6,441 bases of DNA from JAZDGX01 sp043806645 (GTDB lineage Bacteria; Eisenbacteria; RBG-16-71-46; CAIMUX01; WJJG01), in contig JAZDGX010000124.1 in assembly GCA_043806645.1 (NCBI GenBank), positions 1 to 6,441 on the forward strand, read 5' to 3'. Below are positions 1 to 5,539 of this stretch, in pieces (position 1 is the stretch's first letter; the number at the start of each line of letters is the position of its first letter). A model generated the notes under the pieces. It was given only the letters and a program-made list of their open reading frames with translations. It had not been told where the DNA came from and ran no database searches. Both the position numbers and the translations under genes were made by a program.

Positions 1-27
1 GATCGCTGGCTCTGGTCCGCGGAGCGC

Positions 28-1359
28 GTGCGTTGGGCGCGACGACTTGCAGCCGGGATGTGCCGCTTTCCCACGTTGGATGCGCTCCGCGCCTCCCGAC
101 TTTGGAGTCGGGAGGCTGCGCGCCTGGAACGCTTCCTCGACACGGTCCAGACGGGATCCCCCGGCGAGGGGCGGGGAGCGCACGCAAGGCCCCTCGAGCA
201 ACGGGAAGCGCATGCGCGCCCGCTCGCGCGACGGGAAGGGGGCGGCGACGGCGACGGAGCCGGCGGGCGCCTGCGCGTGGTCCACTGGAACATCCTGAAG
301 GGCCTGTCGCTGGACGGCCTCACGCGCTGGCTCGCGGAGCATCCCCGCCTCGTCGATCCGGACCTGCTCCTGCTCAATGAAGTCGATGTGGGCATGGCGC
401 GCTCGGGCAACCTGCACGTCGGCGCTGAGATCGCGGCGCGGCTCAATCTCCACTGGTCCTTTCTGGCGAACTACTTCGAATTGACCAAGGGCCCCGGGGA
501 AGACAGTCTGGCCCCCGGCGAAAACCGCATCGGCCTGCAGGGAGTCGCGATCCTTTCGCGCCGGCCGCCCCGGAGACTGCGGCGGGTGCCGCTGCCGGAG
601 TGCTTCGACATGTTCGCCTTTCACGAGCAGCGCTTCGGCGGGCGCGCCGCCCTGCTCGCCTCGTTCGAGGACGGCCTGATCGTCGCGGCGGTTCATCTCG
701 AGGTGCGGCACACTCCCGCCTGCCGTGCCGCGCAGATGCGCGCACTGCTCGAGGGCATCGAGGAGTTCGCGGTCGAGCTGGAGCGGGCCGGGCAGCCGGC
801 GCGCGCGGTGCTGATCGGTGGGGATTTCAACACCCACACCTTCGCCCGCGGTTCGGTGGCAGCCTCGATCCGAGGGATCCTGCGGATCCTGACCACGCCT
901 GCGGCGGCCCTGCACCGCCAGTTGATGGAGCCGTGGCGAGCGGGGCGCGAACCGCTCTTCGCCCAGCTCTCGCGGTGCGGCTACGGGTGGAAGGAGCTGA
1001 ACGACCGCCGCCCGACAGCCCAGGAGCGGCTGGGCAATGTGGAAGAGCTGCAGATCCTGCCCCGGACCTTGCGCGGGCCGGTGGCGCGCTTGCTCCGCTT
1101 GCGGGAGCGGCGGATCGAGCTGCGCCTCGACTGGTTTGCCGGGCGGGGATTGCATGGCGTCTCGGGCGACGCGGATCTCGAGGGCGGGGAGGTGCGCACC
1201 GAGCCGCGGAGCGGTGCACGGAGTGTATCAGCGGGCGAGGAAGCTCTCCGGGGGCCGCGCGGCGATCTCCTCGCGGAGACGATCGGGAACATCCGCGCCG
1301 GCGGTCTGCCTTCGGATCACTTGCCGATCACGCTCGAGATCCCTTCCGCCTCCGGATGA
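28..1359 (+). CDS. Endonuclease/exonuclease/phosphatase (EEP) family metal-dependent hydrolase, 5' end uncertain
   Basis: A 443-residue protein if started at GTG 28. The EEP fold is shown by its catalytic motifs in order: N88 in HWNILKG, E118 in LLLNEVD, H223 in AVHLEV, D266 and N268 in IGGDFNTH, D369 in RLDWF, and S429-D430-H431 in LPSDHLPI. Members cleave phosphodiester or phosphomonoester bonds in nucleic acids, phosphoinositides or phospholipids with a divalent metal; the substrate here cannot be told. All expected catalytic residues are present, so it is probably active. About 60 residues between the DWF and SDH motifs form a charged, Gly/Arg-rich linker. The first 80 residues precede the domain, lack a clear signal peptide and are Arg-rich. 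The frame stays open to base 1, so the gene may begin upstream of the window. GTG 28 has only a poorly spaced GGAG (21-24); ATG 58 and TTG 76 have no visible ribosome site. Its 3' end overlaps the convergent HD-GYP gene by 43 bp. Family call is firm; start and substrate are not. Confidence 0.85.
   Translation: MRWARRLAAGMCRFPTLDALRASRLWSREAARLERFLDTVQTGSPGEGRGAHARPLEQREAHARPLARREGGGDGDGAGGRLRVVHWNILKGLSLDGLTRWLAEHPRLVDPDLLLLNEVDVGMARSGNLHVGAEIAARLNLHWSFLANYFELTKGPGEDSLAPGENRIGLQGVAILSRRPPRRLRRVPLPECFDMFAFHEQRFGGRAALLASFEDGLIVAAVHLEVRHTPACRAAQMRALLEGIEEFAVELERAGQPARAVLIGGDFNTHTFARGSVAASIRGILRILTTPAAALHRQLMEPWRAGREPLFAQLSRCGYGWKELNDRRPTAQERLGNVEELQILPRTLRGPVARLLRLRERRIELRLDWFAGRGLHGVSGDADLEGGEVRTEPRSGARSVSAGEEALRGPRGDLLAETIGNIRAGGLPSDHLPITLEIPSASG
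91..116. repeat. Perfect 11-bp inverted repeat (hairpin) inside the EEP N-terminal coding region
   Basis: GCCTCCCGACT (91-101) and AGTCGGGAGGC (106-116) are exact reverse complements around a 4-base TTGG spacer. This would form a very stable stem in RNA or cruciform DNA. No T-run follows, so it is not a standard intrinsic terminator. It lies near the uncertain start of the EEP gene and is translated there as ASRLWSREA if the frame is used. Confidence 0.8.
178..237 (+). repeat. Degenerate 30-bp tandem duplication encoding AHARPLxxRE twice
   Basis: Residues 51-60 (AHARPLEQRE) and 61-70 (AHARPLARRE) of the EEP protein are adjacent copies. At the DNA level the two 30-base units (178-207 and 208-237) match at 23 positions. 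Five of the seven differences are silent, falling in the His, Ala, Arg (two changes) and Pro codons. The other two change Glu to Ala and Gln to Arg. The repeat lies in the linker before the catalytic domain. Confidence 0.7.
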
Positions 1360-2903
1360 GCGGTCACGCGCTCTTCCATCACCAGGTTCTCGCGCAGGAA
1401 GGGCATCACCCCTTCCAGTGCCCCGACGACCATGGGATCGAGCTGCGTTCCGCGCACGCGCCGGATTTCCACCAGGGCTTCATCCTGATTGCGCGCGTCG
1501 CGGTAGGGGCGCCGCGAAGTCAGTGCGTCGAATGTGTCGGCCACCGCGATGATCCGCGCGGCGCGCGGAATGCCCTCGCCGGCGATTCCGAGCGGATACC
1601 CTCCTCCGGCATAGCGCTCGTGGTGGAGGAGCACTGCCTGCGATGCTTCCTGGAGTTGCGGGATGTGATTGAGCACCTGATAGCCGCGCTGCGAATGCTG
1701 TTTGACGACCTCGAACTCGGCGTCGGTCAGACGGCCCGGCTTGTTCAAGATCGACTCGGGCATACCGATCTTTCCGACGTCGTGGAGCAGAGAAGCCCAT
1801 TTCAGACTGCCGAGTTCCTCGGCCGCCAGGTCCAGATCCTTTCCGAGCAGCATGGACAGCAGGTGGACGCGTGTGGAATGGCCCGAGGTATAGCGGTCCT
1901 TCGCCTCGATCGTGCTGACCAGCGCCCGGACCGTGGCGAGCAGGAAGTCCTCCCGTCCGTTTTGCAGATCGGCGGACCAGAGAGTGAGGGCGACCTGCCG
2001 CGAAAGCGATTCGACCAGTCCGAGGGGCGAACGGCGGAAGGGCCGCCCCCCGGTCTTGAGGAGGCACAGAATTCCCTCCGGTCCCGCCGCCGGGCCGAGC
2101 CGGGCCGCAGCCAGACGGGCACCGTGGAGCGCGGCCGACCGCAAGGAGAGCAGCCGCGCGACATCCCCCTCGCGTCCGGGCCGGGCCCAGGAGCGACTGC
2201 GCTCCAGAAGCTGTCCGCAGAGCCGGCGCGTGAGGACCTCCCCCGACGCGGTGGGGGAGTCGGACTTGAGCTTGGGAACGGCGAGCAGCATGCGGCGGCC
2301 GGGCAGGGCCAGTAGCGCATGGTCCGCCCCCGCGGCGCGACGGCACTCCTCGAGAATGAATCCCAAGGTGGCGCGCAGATCCCCCCCCCGCGTGAGCAGA
2401 CCGGCGATTTGATCGAGCAGATTGAGCCGGTCGCGGCTGTCATCGAGCATGCCGATTGAGCCGGCGCTTTCGGCCGCCAGATCCAGATGGTGCGCCAGGA
2501 CGCGAGCCAGATCTTCGAGGAAGGCGAGGGCGGGGTCGGGCCGTTCCCCGTGCCCGGTCTCCGGTCGGGCGGTATCGATCTCCCGCGCGGGAGAGGACGC
2601 GGCGGGTCCGACCATCGAAAGAACGGCCGTCAGCCCATCGCGGCCCAGGACCGGCACGGCCAGGTATCGGCGTCCCTCGATCGAGACCTCGCGGATGAGA
2701 CAGTGATGCGCGGCCGCGCGTCCGGCCACGGCTCGCAGTGAGTGCAGATCCTCCTCGAGGGGCTGGGGAACGGCATGCATCAGGTGAACGCGGTCCGACC
2801 AGACGTGAAGTCCGACGCCTAGGGCCCGCGCCGAGCTGGCGAGCAAGGCGGCAAAGTGCGTGTGCAGGAAACGGTCGGCTGCGTGCGGATTCGGGGTCGG
2901 CAT
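1317..2903 (-). CDS. GAF-like sensor / HD-GYP domain cyclic-di-GMP phosphodiesterase
   Basis: A 528-residue cytosolic protein with no visible membrane segment. The C-terminal half (about 315-503) is a classic HD-GYP domain, the family that hydrolyses cyclic di-GMP to pGpG/GMP with a two- or three-iron centre. Visible motifs are E333..D336 and H342 in the EAKDRYTSGHSTRV segment, H374-D375 in LLHDVGKIG, H403 in KQHSQRG, H427-H428-E429 and G435-Y436-P437 in HHERYAGGGYP, and D456 in IAVADTFDALTSRRPYR. All metal and signature residues expected of an active enzyme are present; the common Asp before GxGYP is Ala432. Residues about 155-315 look GAF-like, and residues 10-105 form a further alpha/beta sensory-type region (weak call, possibly PocR/GAF-like). 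ATG 2903 is preceded by AAAGGA seven bases upstream, so the start is well supported. It is divergent from the SurA operon and convergent with the EEP gene. A G9 tract spans codons 172-175. The ligand and the process controlled are unknown. Confidence 0.93.
   Translation of the reverse strand: MPTPNPHAADRFLHTHFAALLASSARALGVGLHVWSDRVHLMHAVPQPLEEDLHSLRAVAGRAAAHHCLIREVSIEGRRYLAVPVLGRDGLTAVLSMVGPAASSPAREIDTARPETGHGERPDPALAFLEDLARVLAHHLDLAAESAGSIGMLDDSRDRLNLLDQIAGLLTRGGDLRATLGFILEECRRAAGADHALLALPGRRMLLAVPKLKSDSPTASGEVLTRRLCGQLLERSRSWARPGREGDVARLLSLRSAALHGARLAAARLGPAAGPEGILCLLKTGGRPFRRSPLGLVESLSRQVALTLWSADLQNGREDFLLATVRALVSTIEAKDRYTSGHSTRVHLLSMLLGKDLDLAAEELGSLKWASLLHDVGKIGMPESILNKPGRLTDAEFEVVKQHSQRGYQVLNHIPQLQEASQAVLLHHERYAGGGYPLGIAGEGIPRAARIIAVADTFDALTSRRPYRDARNQDEALVEIRRVRGTQLDPMVVGALEGVMPFLRENLVMEERVTAHPEAEGISSVIGK
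2381..2389 (-). repeat. Run of nine G on the coding strand of the HD-GYP gene
   Basis: The plus strand reads nine consecutive C, so the HD-GYP mRNA carries G9 across codons R172-G173-G174-D175, between the N-terminal sensory region and the bulk of the GAF-like region. Gain or loss of one G would shift the frame upstream of the whole HD-GYP domain. The alternative frames run on to stops near 1480 (insertion) or 1802 (deletion). Confidence 0.85.
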
Positions 2904-2910
2904 CCAAGCG

Positions 2911-2916
2911 TCCTTT
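2911..2916 (-). promoter_or_regulatory. Ribosome binding site of the HD-GYP gene
   Basis: The minus strand reads AAAGGA followed by a 7-base spacer and ATG at 2903. This fixes the start, and no in-frame start upstream has a better site. Confidence 0.7.
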
Positions 2917-3115
2917 CGAGAGAAGACCTCACCCTGGGGGAACGCCCGCCCGCGCCCCCGCCGTGCGCGTGGGGTGGCGGCGCCTGTTCCGGCCGGGGCC
3001 GTCCCACCCGGATGCGGCAGTCCCGGCAGGCCCTCCCCTGTTGTTTTCGGACGGCCGCGGCCGCATCTCGCGCAGGGCTCGCCTTGGCCGTGGGAACAAG
3101 CGTCCGGCTTTCTGG

Positions 3116-3144
3116 TTGGACTCTGCCGGGGGCTCGATTATCCT
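3116..3144 (+). promoter_or_regulatory. Candidate sigma70-type promoter for the surA-S4-ftsE-ftsX operon
   Basis: TTGGAC at 3116-3121 and TATCCT at 3139-3144 are separated by 17 bases, the preferred spacing for housekeeping sigma factors. The -10 box sits in the most AT-rich patch of an otherwise GC-rich intergenic region. Transcription would begin near 3151 and leave a leader of roughly 65 bases before ATG 3217. Sigma preference in this organism is unknown, so this is a prediction. Confidence 0.45.
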
Positions 3145-3204
3145 GCTGGCGCTGATGGCTGAATTGGAGCTTCAGTAGCCGCTGCAGGAGTGGTTGCGGC
3201 GGTG

Positions 3205-3210
3205 AAAGGA
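3205..3210 (+). promoter_or_regulatory. Ribosome binding site that selects ATG 3217 for the SurA-like gene
   Basis: AAAGGA lies six bases before ATG 3217, which favours that start over the in-frame GTG at 3190. For GTG 3190 the only purine-rich match abuts the start codon itself. The ATG start also gives a shorter, more typical signal-peptide n-region. Confidence 0.7.
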
Positions 3211-3216
3211 TCGATC

Positions 3217-4554
3217 ATGCAATGGATCCACGGAAGTCTGCGCCCCGGTGGGGTGGTGCTCATCCTGTTGCTCCTCTTCCTGTTCCCGCTGCTGCGGGGG
3301 GTTCAGGCCGAAACGGTCGAGCGCATCGTGGCGCTGGTCGAGGACAAGCCGATCCTGCTGAGCGAAGTGCAGGGCAGGCTGATGCTCGAAATCGAGCAGC
3401 GGGGCATCGACCCCGGAGATTCCGCAACGGTCCACCAGGTGCGCGAGCTGATCATCGACGGTCTCATCGAGCAGCGGGTTCTCGAGCTCTACGCGTCCGA
3501 GGCGGGTCTGAGTGTCTCGGATGAGCAGGTGACCCAGGCGGTCGAAGCTGCGATCGCGCGCAACAAGGAGGCGCTCGGGAGCGAAGAGCTCTTCCGCATG
3601 CAACTCGAGCGCGAGGGGTTGACCGAGGCCGAGCTGCGCCAGCGTTTCGCCGAGGAGGCGCGCCGGACGATGCTCGCCGAACGCGTCGTCGAGACCGAAC
3701 TGGGTTCTCCGCCGGAAGTCACCCCTGAAGAGGTGCGCCGCTACTACGACGAACACCGCGACGAACTGCCGGCCCGCGAGGCGTCCCTCCACCTGCAGCG
3801 GCTGGTGATTCTCGTGGAGCCCGATTCATCCCTGATCGAGCGCACGCGCCTGTTGGCCGCCCAGGTCGCCGCCCAGATTCGGGCCGGGGAACTGACCTTT
3901 GCGGAAGCGGCGGAGCGCTACTCCGACGATCCGAACACCCGTCGCTCGGCGGGGGATCTGCACCAGCTCAGCCGGGGAGATCTGGCGGGCAACCTGGGGC
4001 GCGATTTCGAGCAGCAGGTCTTCGCTCTCGAAGCGGGGACCATCAGCGAGCCGCTGCGCAGCCCGCTGGGATACCACGTCTTCGCAGTCCGGGAACACGG
4101 GCCCGAGGGCCAGTGGGTGCAGGCGGGCCACATCCTGTTCTCGCTTCCCATCGTGCAGTCCGACCGGGTCGCGGCCGAACAGCAAGCGCTCCGCGTGCAC
4201 GCCCGCGCGACCGAGGGGGCCGATTTCGCCGACCTCGCCCGGCGTTATTCGGACGCTCCGGAGGCGGAGAAGGGCGGAGACCTGGGTTGGATTCCCTGGC
4301 GGCTGCTCGAGGAGCCCCTGCAGCAGGCCCTCGAGGGTCTGGACTCTGGCCAGGTCAGTGAGGTCATCCCGCTCGAGGGCGCCTTCATCATCGTGCGCCA
4401 TCTCGGTCGCGAAGGGGATCGTCCCTATGAGTTCAACGAGATCGAGGCGGAATTGACCGAACACGTGCGCGAGGTGCGGATGGAGGAGCGCTACCGCGAG
4501 TGGATGGCCGGACTCAAGCAGCGCCATTACGTCGAAAGGCGCGCGTGGGAGTGA
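3217..4554 (+). CDS. surA: SurA-like periplasmic chaperone / peptidyl-prolyl isomerase with two parvulin domains
   Basis: A 445-residue exported protein. Residues 1-31 form a Sec signal peptide: a hydrophobic core LILLLLFLFPLL, then GVQA, with likely cleavage after A31. The mature start VERIVALVEDKPILLSEV is the typical SurA N-terminal domain (about 32-165, helical). Two rotamase domains follow (about 186-295 and 298-398), and a C-terminal helix (about 405-435) would pack back on the N domain. SurA proteins carry unfolded outer-membrane proteins across the periplasm to the BAM complex, so this implies a diderm envelope. Domain 1 keeps LGYH (H287) but has R195 where the HIL histidine is expected, and the GGxLG motif is degraded to AGDLHQ. 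Domain 2 keeps HIL (H305) and GGDLGW (353-358) but has F390 at the second histidine. Isomerase activity may therefore be weak, with chaperoning the main role. First gene of a tightly coupled operon; its stop overlaps the next start (GTGA). PpiD or another SurA_N/parvulin paralogue is the alternative, though the cleavable signal favours SurA. Confidence 0.88.
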   Translation: MQWIHGSLRPGGVVLILLLLFLFPLLRGVQAETVERIVALVEDKPILLSEVQGRLMLEIEQRGIDPGDSATVHQVRELIIDGLIEQRVLELYASEAGLSVSDEQVTQAVEAAIARNKEALGSEELFRMQLEREGLTEAELRQRFAEEARRTMLAERVVETELGSPPEVTPEEVRRYYDEHRDELPAREASLHLQRLVILVEPDSSLIERTRLLAAQVAAQIRAGELTFAEAAERYSDDPNTRRSAGDLHQLSRGDLAGNLGRDFEQQVFALEAGTISEPLRSPLGYHVFAVREHGPEGQWVQAGHILFSLPIVQSDRVAAEQQALRVHARATEGADFADLARRYSDAPEAEKGGDLGWIPWRLLEEPLQQALEGLDSGQVSEVIPLEGAFIIVRHLGREGDRPYEFNEIEAELTEHVREVRMEERYREWMAGLKQRHYVERRAWE

Positions 4555-4844
4555 GGACCGATCAGCTGCTGCATTGGCTCTGCTTGATCAAGAGCCGCTC
4601 CCTTGCGGCACGCACCTGCCTGGAGGGGCGCGTGCGCGTGAACGGTCTGAATGTCAAGCCGTCCAGGGAGCTACGCGTGGGCGACCGGATAACGATCCAC
4701 GATCCGTTGCGCGACCGGCTGCGTGAGATCGAGATTGTCGAGTTGCCTGCGGGGCAGGTCAGCCGGCGAGAGGCTCCGCACTACTACCGGATGATCGGCG
4801 AGGGCGGGCCGGAGCTTTTCTCCGAGGACGAGGGGCGGACATGA
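4551..4844 (+). CDS. Small S4 RNA-binding domain protein of the RqcP (YabO) / Hsp15 (HslR) family
   Basis: A 97-residue basic protein. Residues 1-50 are an S4 fold: MRTDQLLHWLCLIKSRSLA, then EGRVRVNG (25-32), KPSRELRVGD (36-45) and a closing strand RITI. The tail IVELPAGQV..APHYYRMI (62-82) resembles the C-terminal extension of RqcP/YabO proteins. Known members bind 50S subunits carrying stranded peptidyl-tRNA: B. subtilis RqcP works with RqcH in C-terminal alanine tailing, and E. coli Hsp15 helps recycle such subunits. No RqcH gene is in the window, so which role applies is open. GTG 4551 makes a GTGA overlap with the SurA-like stop and gives the family's usual beginning MRxDxxL, but its GAAAGG (4534-4539) is 11 bases away. 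GTG 4545 is an in-frame alternative with 5-base spacing, adding two residues. The stop overlaps ftsE in ATGA. A ribosome-associated factor between a periplasmic chaperone and FtsEX is an uncommon setting. Confidence 0.85.
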   Translation: MRTDQLLHWLCLIKSRSLAARTCLEGRVRVNGLNVKPSRELRVGDRITIHDPLRDRLREIEIVELPAGQVSRREAPHYYRMIGEGGPELFSEDEGRT

Positions 4845-5539
4845 TTGTCTTCGAGGACGTCTACAAATCCTACGCCCCCCGCTCGGACGACTGGGCGATC
4901 GCCGGACTGAATCTGCGCATCGAGCCCGGGGAGATGGTGTTCATCCTCGGAGCGAGCGGGGCGGGGAAGACGACGATCCTGAAGCTGATCACGCTCGAAG
5001 AGCGCCCCAGCCGGGGCAGGATTACGGTGGCGGAATTCGACAGCGAGATGATCGGCCGGGGCGATGTCCCGCGCCTGCGCCGGCGCTGCGGGGTCGTGTT
5101 TCAGGATTTTCGCCTGATCCGCGACAAAACGATCTTCGAAAACGTCGCCTACTGCCTGCGGATGACCGGAGTCCTGGAGAAGCCGCTGCTCACCCGCGCG
5201 GTCTCGCGCGTGCTGCACAGTGTCGGTCTCTACGGCAAACGCGACCGCTTTCCCCACGAATTGAGCGGCGGGGAGCAGCAACGCGCGGCGATCAGCCGGG
5301 CCTTGATCCATCAGCCGGCGATCCTGCTCGCCGACGAACCGACCGGCAATCTGGATTCGGCCACCGGCCGGGAGATCTTCGATATCCTGGCACAGCTGCA
5401 CCGCAGCGGCACGACGATCCTGGTGGCCACGCATGACGACGGCCTGGCGCAGCGCTACGCGACGCGCACGCTGACGTTGCAGGCGGGGAAGGTCGTGGAG
5501 GACCTGTTCCTGCGCCCGCACGGCACGGAGATCTATTGA
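4841..5539 (+). CDS. ftsE: Cell division ATP-binding protein FtsE
   Basis: A 232-residue ABC ATPase of typical FtsE length. Walker A is GASGAGKTT (37-45), the Q-loop is Q88 in VVFQDFRLIRDKTIFENVA (a strongly FtsE-like segment), the signature is LSGGEQQR (141-148), Walker B is ILLADEPTGNLD (161-172, D165/E166) and the H-loop is H198 in ATHDD. All ATPase residues are intact. FtsE pairs with the membrane protein FtsX at the septum and, by ATP hydrolysis, drives conformational activation of periplasmic peptidoglycan hydrolases or their activators. ATG 4841 overlaps the S4 gene stop as ATGA, with GAGGGG (4830-4835) five bases upstream. Its stop overlaps ftsX as TTGA. LolD/MacB-type ATPases share these motifs, but the adjacent ftsX makes FtsE the clear choice. 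Confidence 0.96.
   Translation: MIVFEDVYKSYAPRSDDWAIAGLNLRIEPGEMVFILGASGAGKTTILKLITLEERPSRGRITVAEFDSEMIGRGDVPRLRRRCGVVFQDFRLIRDKTIFENVAYCLRMTGVLEKPLLTRAVSRVLHSVGLYGKRDRFPHELSGGEQQRAAISRALIHQPAILLADEPTGNLDSATGREIFDILAQLHRSGTTILVATHDDGLAQRYATRTLTLQAGKVVEDLFLRPHGTEIY
5527..5530 (+). promoter_or_regulatory. Ribosome binding site supporting the TTG start of ftsX
   Basis: GGAG inside the last codons of ftsE lies five bases before TTG 5536. It supports a rare TTG start that overlaps the ftsE stop as TTGA. No in-frame ATG or GTG occurs nearby before the first conserved region. Confidence 0.6.

Larger units (their letters stand above)
2904..3216. other. Divergent intergenic region between the HD-GYP gene and the surA-ftsEX operon
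   Basis: This is the only gene-free stretch of about 300 bases in the window. The half next to surA holds a plausible promoter (3116-3144) and the surA ribosome site. The half next to the HD-GYP gene (2920-3050) is very G+C-rich, and I see no convincing -10 or -35 box on the minus strand, nor a clear operator. A 12-base palindrome CGGCCGCGGCCG lies at 3052-3063; in such GC-rich DNA it may be chance. Open frames crossing the region resemble no known protein and have GC-driven composition. Confidence 0.6.

Noticed and set aside
1358..1373. Small inverted repeat GAGCG/CGCTC after the EEP stop, considered as a terminator.
   Set aside because: Only a 5-bp stem, no T-run on either strand, and it lies inside the HD-GYP coding sequence.
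600..2315. A 571-codon plus-strand open frame crossing the EEP gene and the antisense of the HD-GYP gene.
   Set aside because: It is out of frame with the clear EEP motifs and antisense to the clear HD-GYP motifs. Its composition (Arg, Ala, Gly, Pro rich) is that of a GC-driven shadow frame.
3052..3063. Twelve-base palindrome CGGCCGCGGCCG in the intergenic region, considered as an operator.
   Set aside because: Pure G+C palindromes of this kind arise readily in GC-rich DNA, and there is no second copy or regulator gene nearby.
3093..3097. GGAAC upstream of surA, as in the -35 box of sigmaE-type (envelope stress) promoters.
   Set aside because: No matching -10 element at 16-17 bases downstream; a five-base match alone is weak.
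3155..3178. A seven-codon frame (MAELELQ) just after the predicted operon transcription start, possible leader peptide.
   Set aside because: No ribosome site, no codon pattern suggesting attenuation and no following terminator/antiterminator hairpin; too short to support.
4500..4550. Extended ATG 4500 start for the S4-domain gene.
   Set aside because: It would overlap surA by 55 bases and add a stretch unlike the family; GTG 4551 (or 4545) gives the standard N-terminus.
4784..5521. A 245-codon minus-strand open frame opposite ftsE.
   Set aside because: Antisense shadow of a gene with all ABC ATPase motifs intact; no family resemblance in the minus-strand translation.
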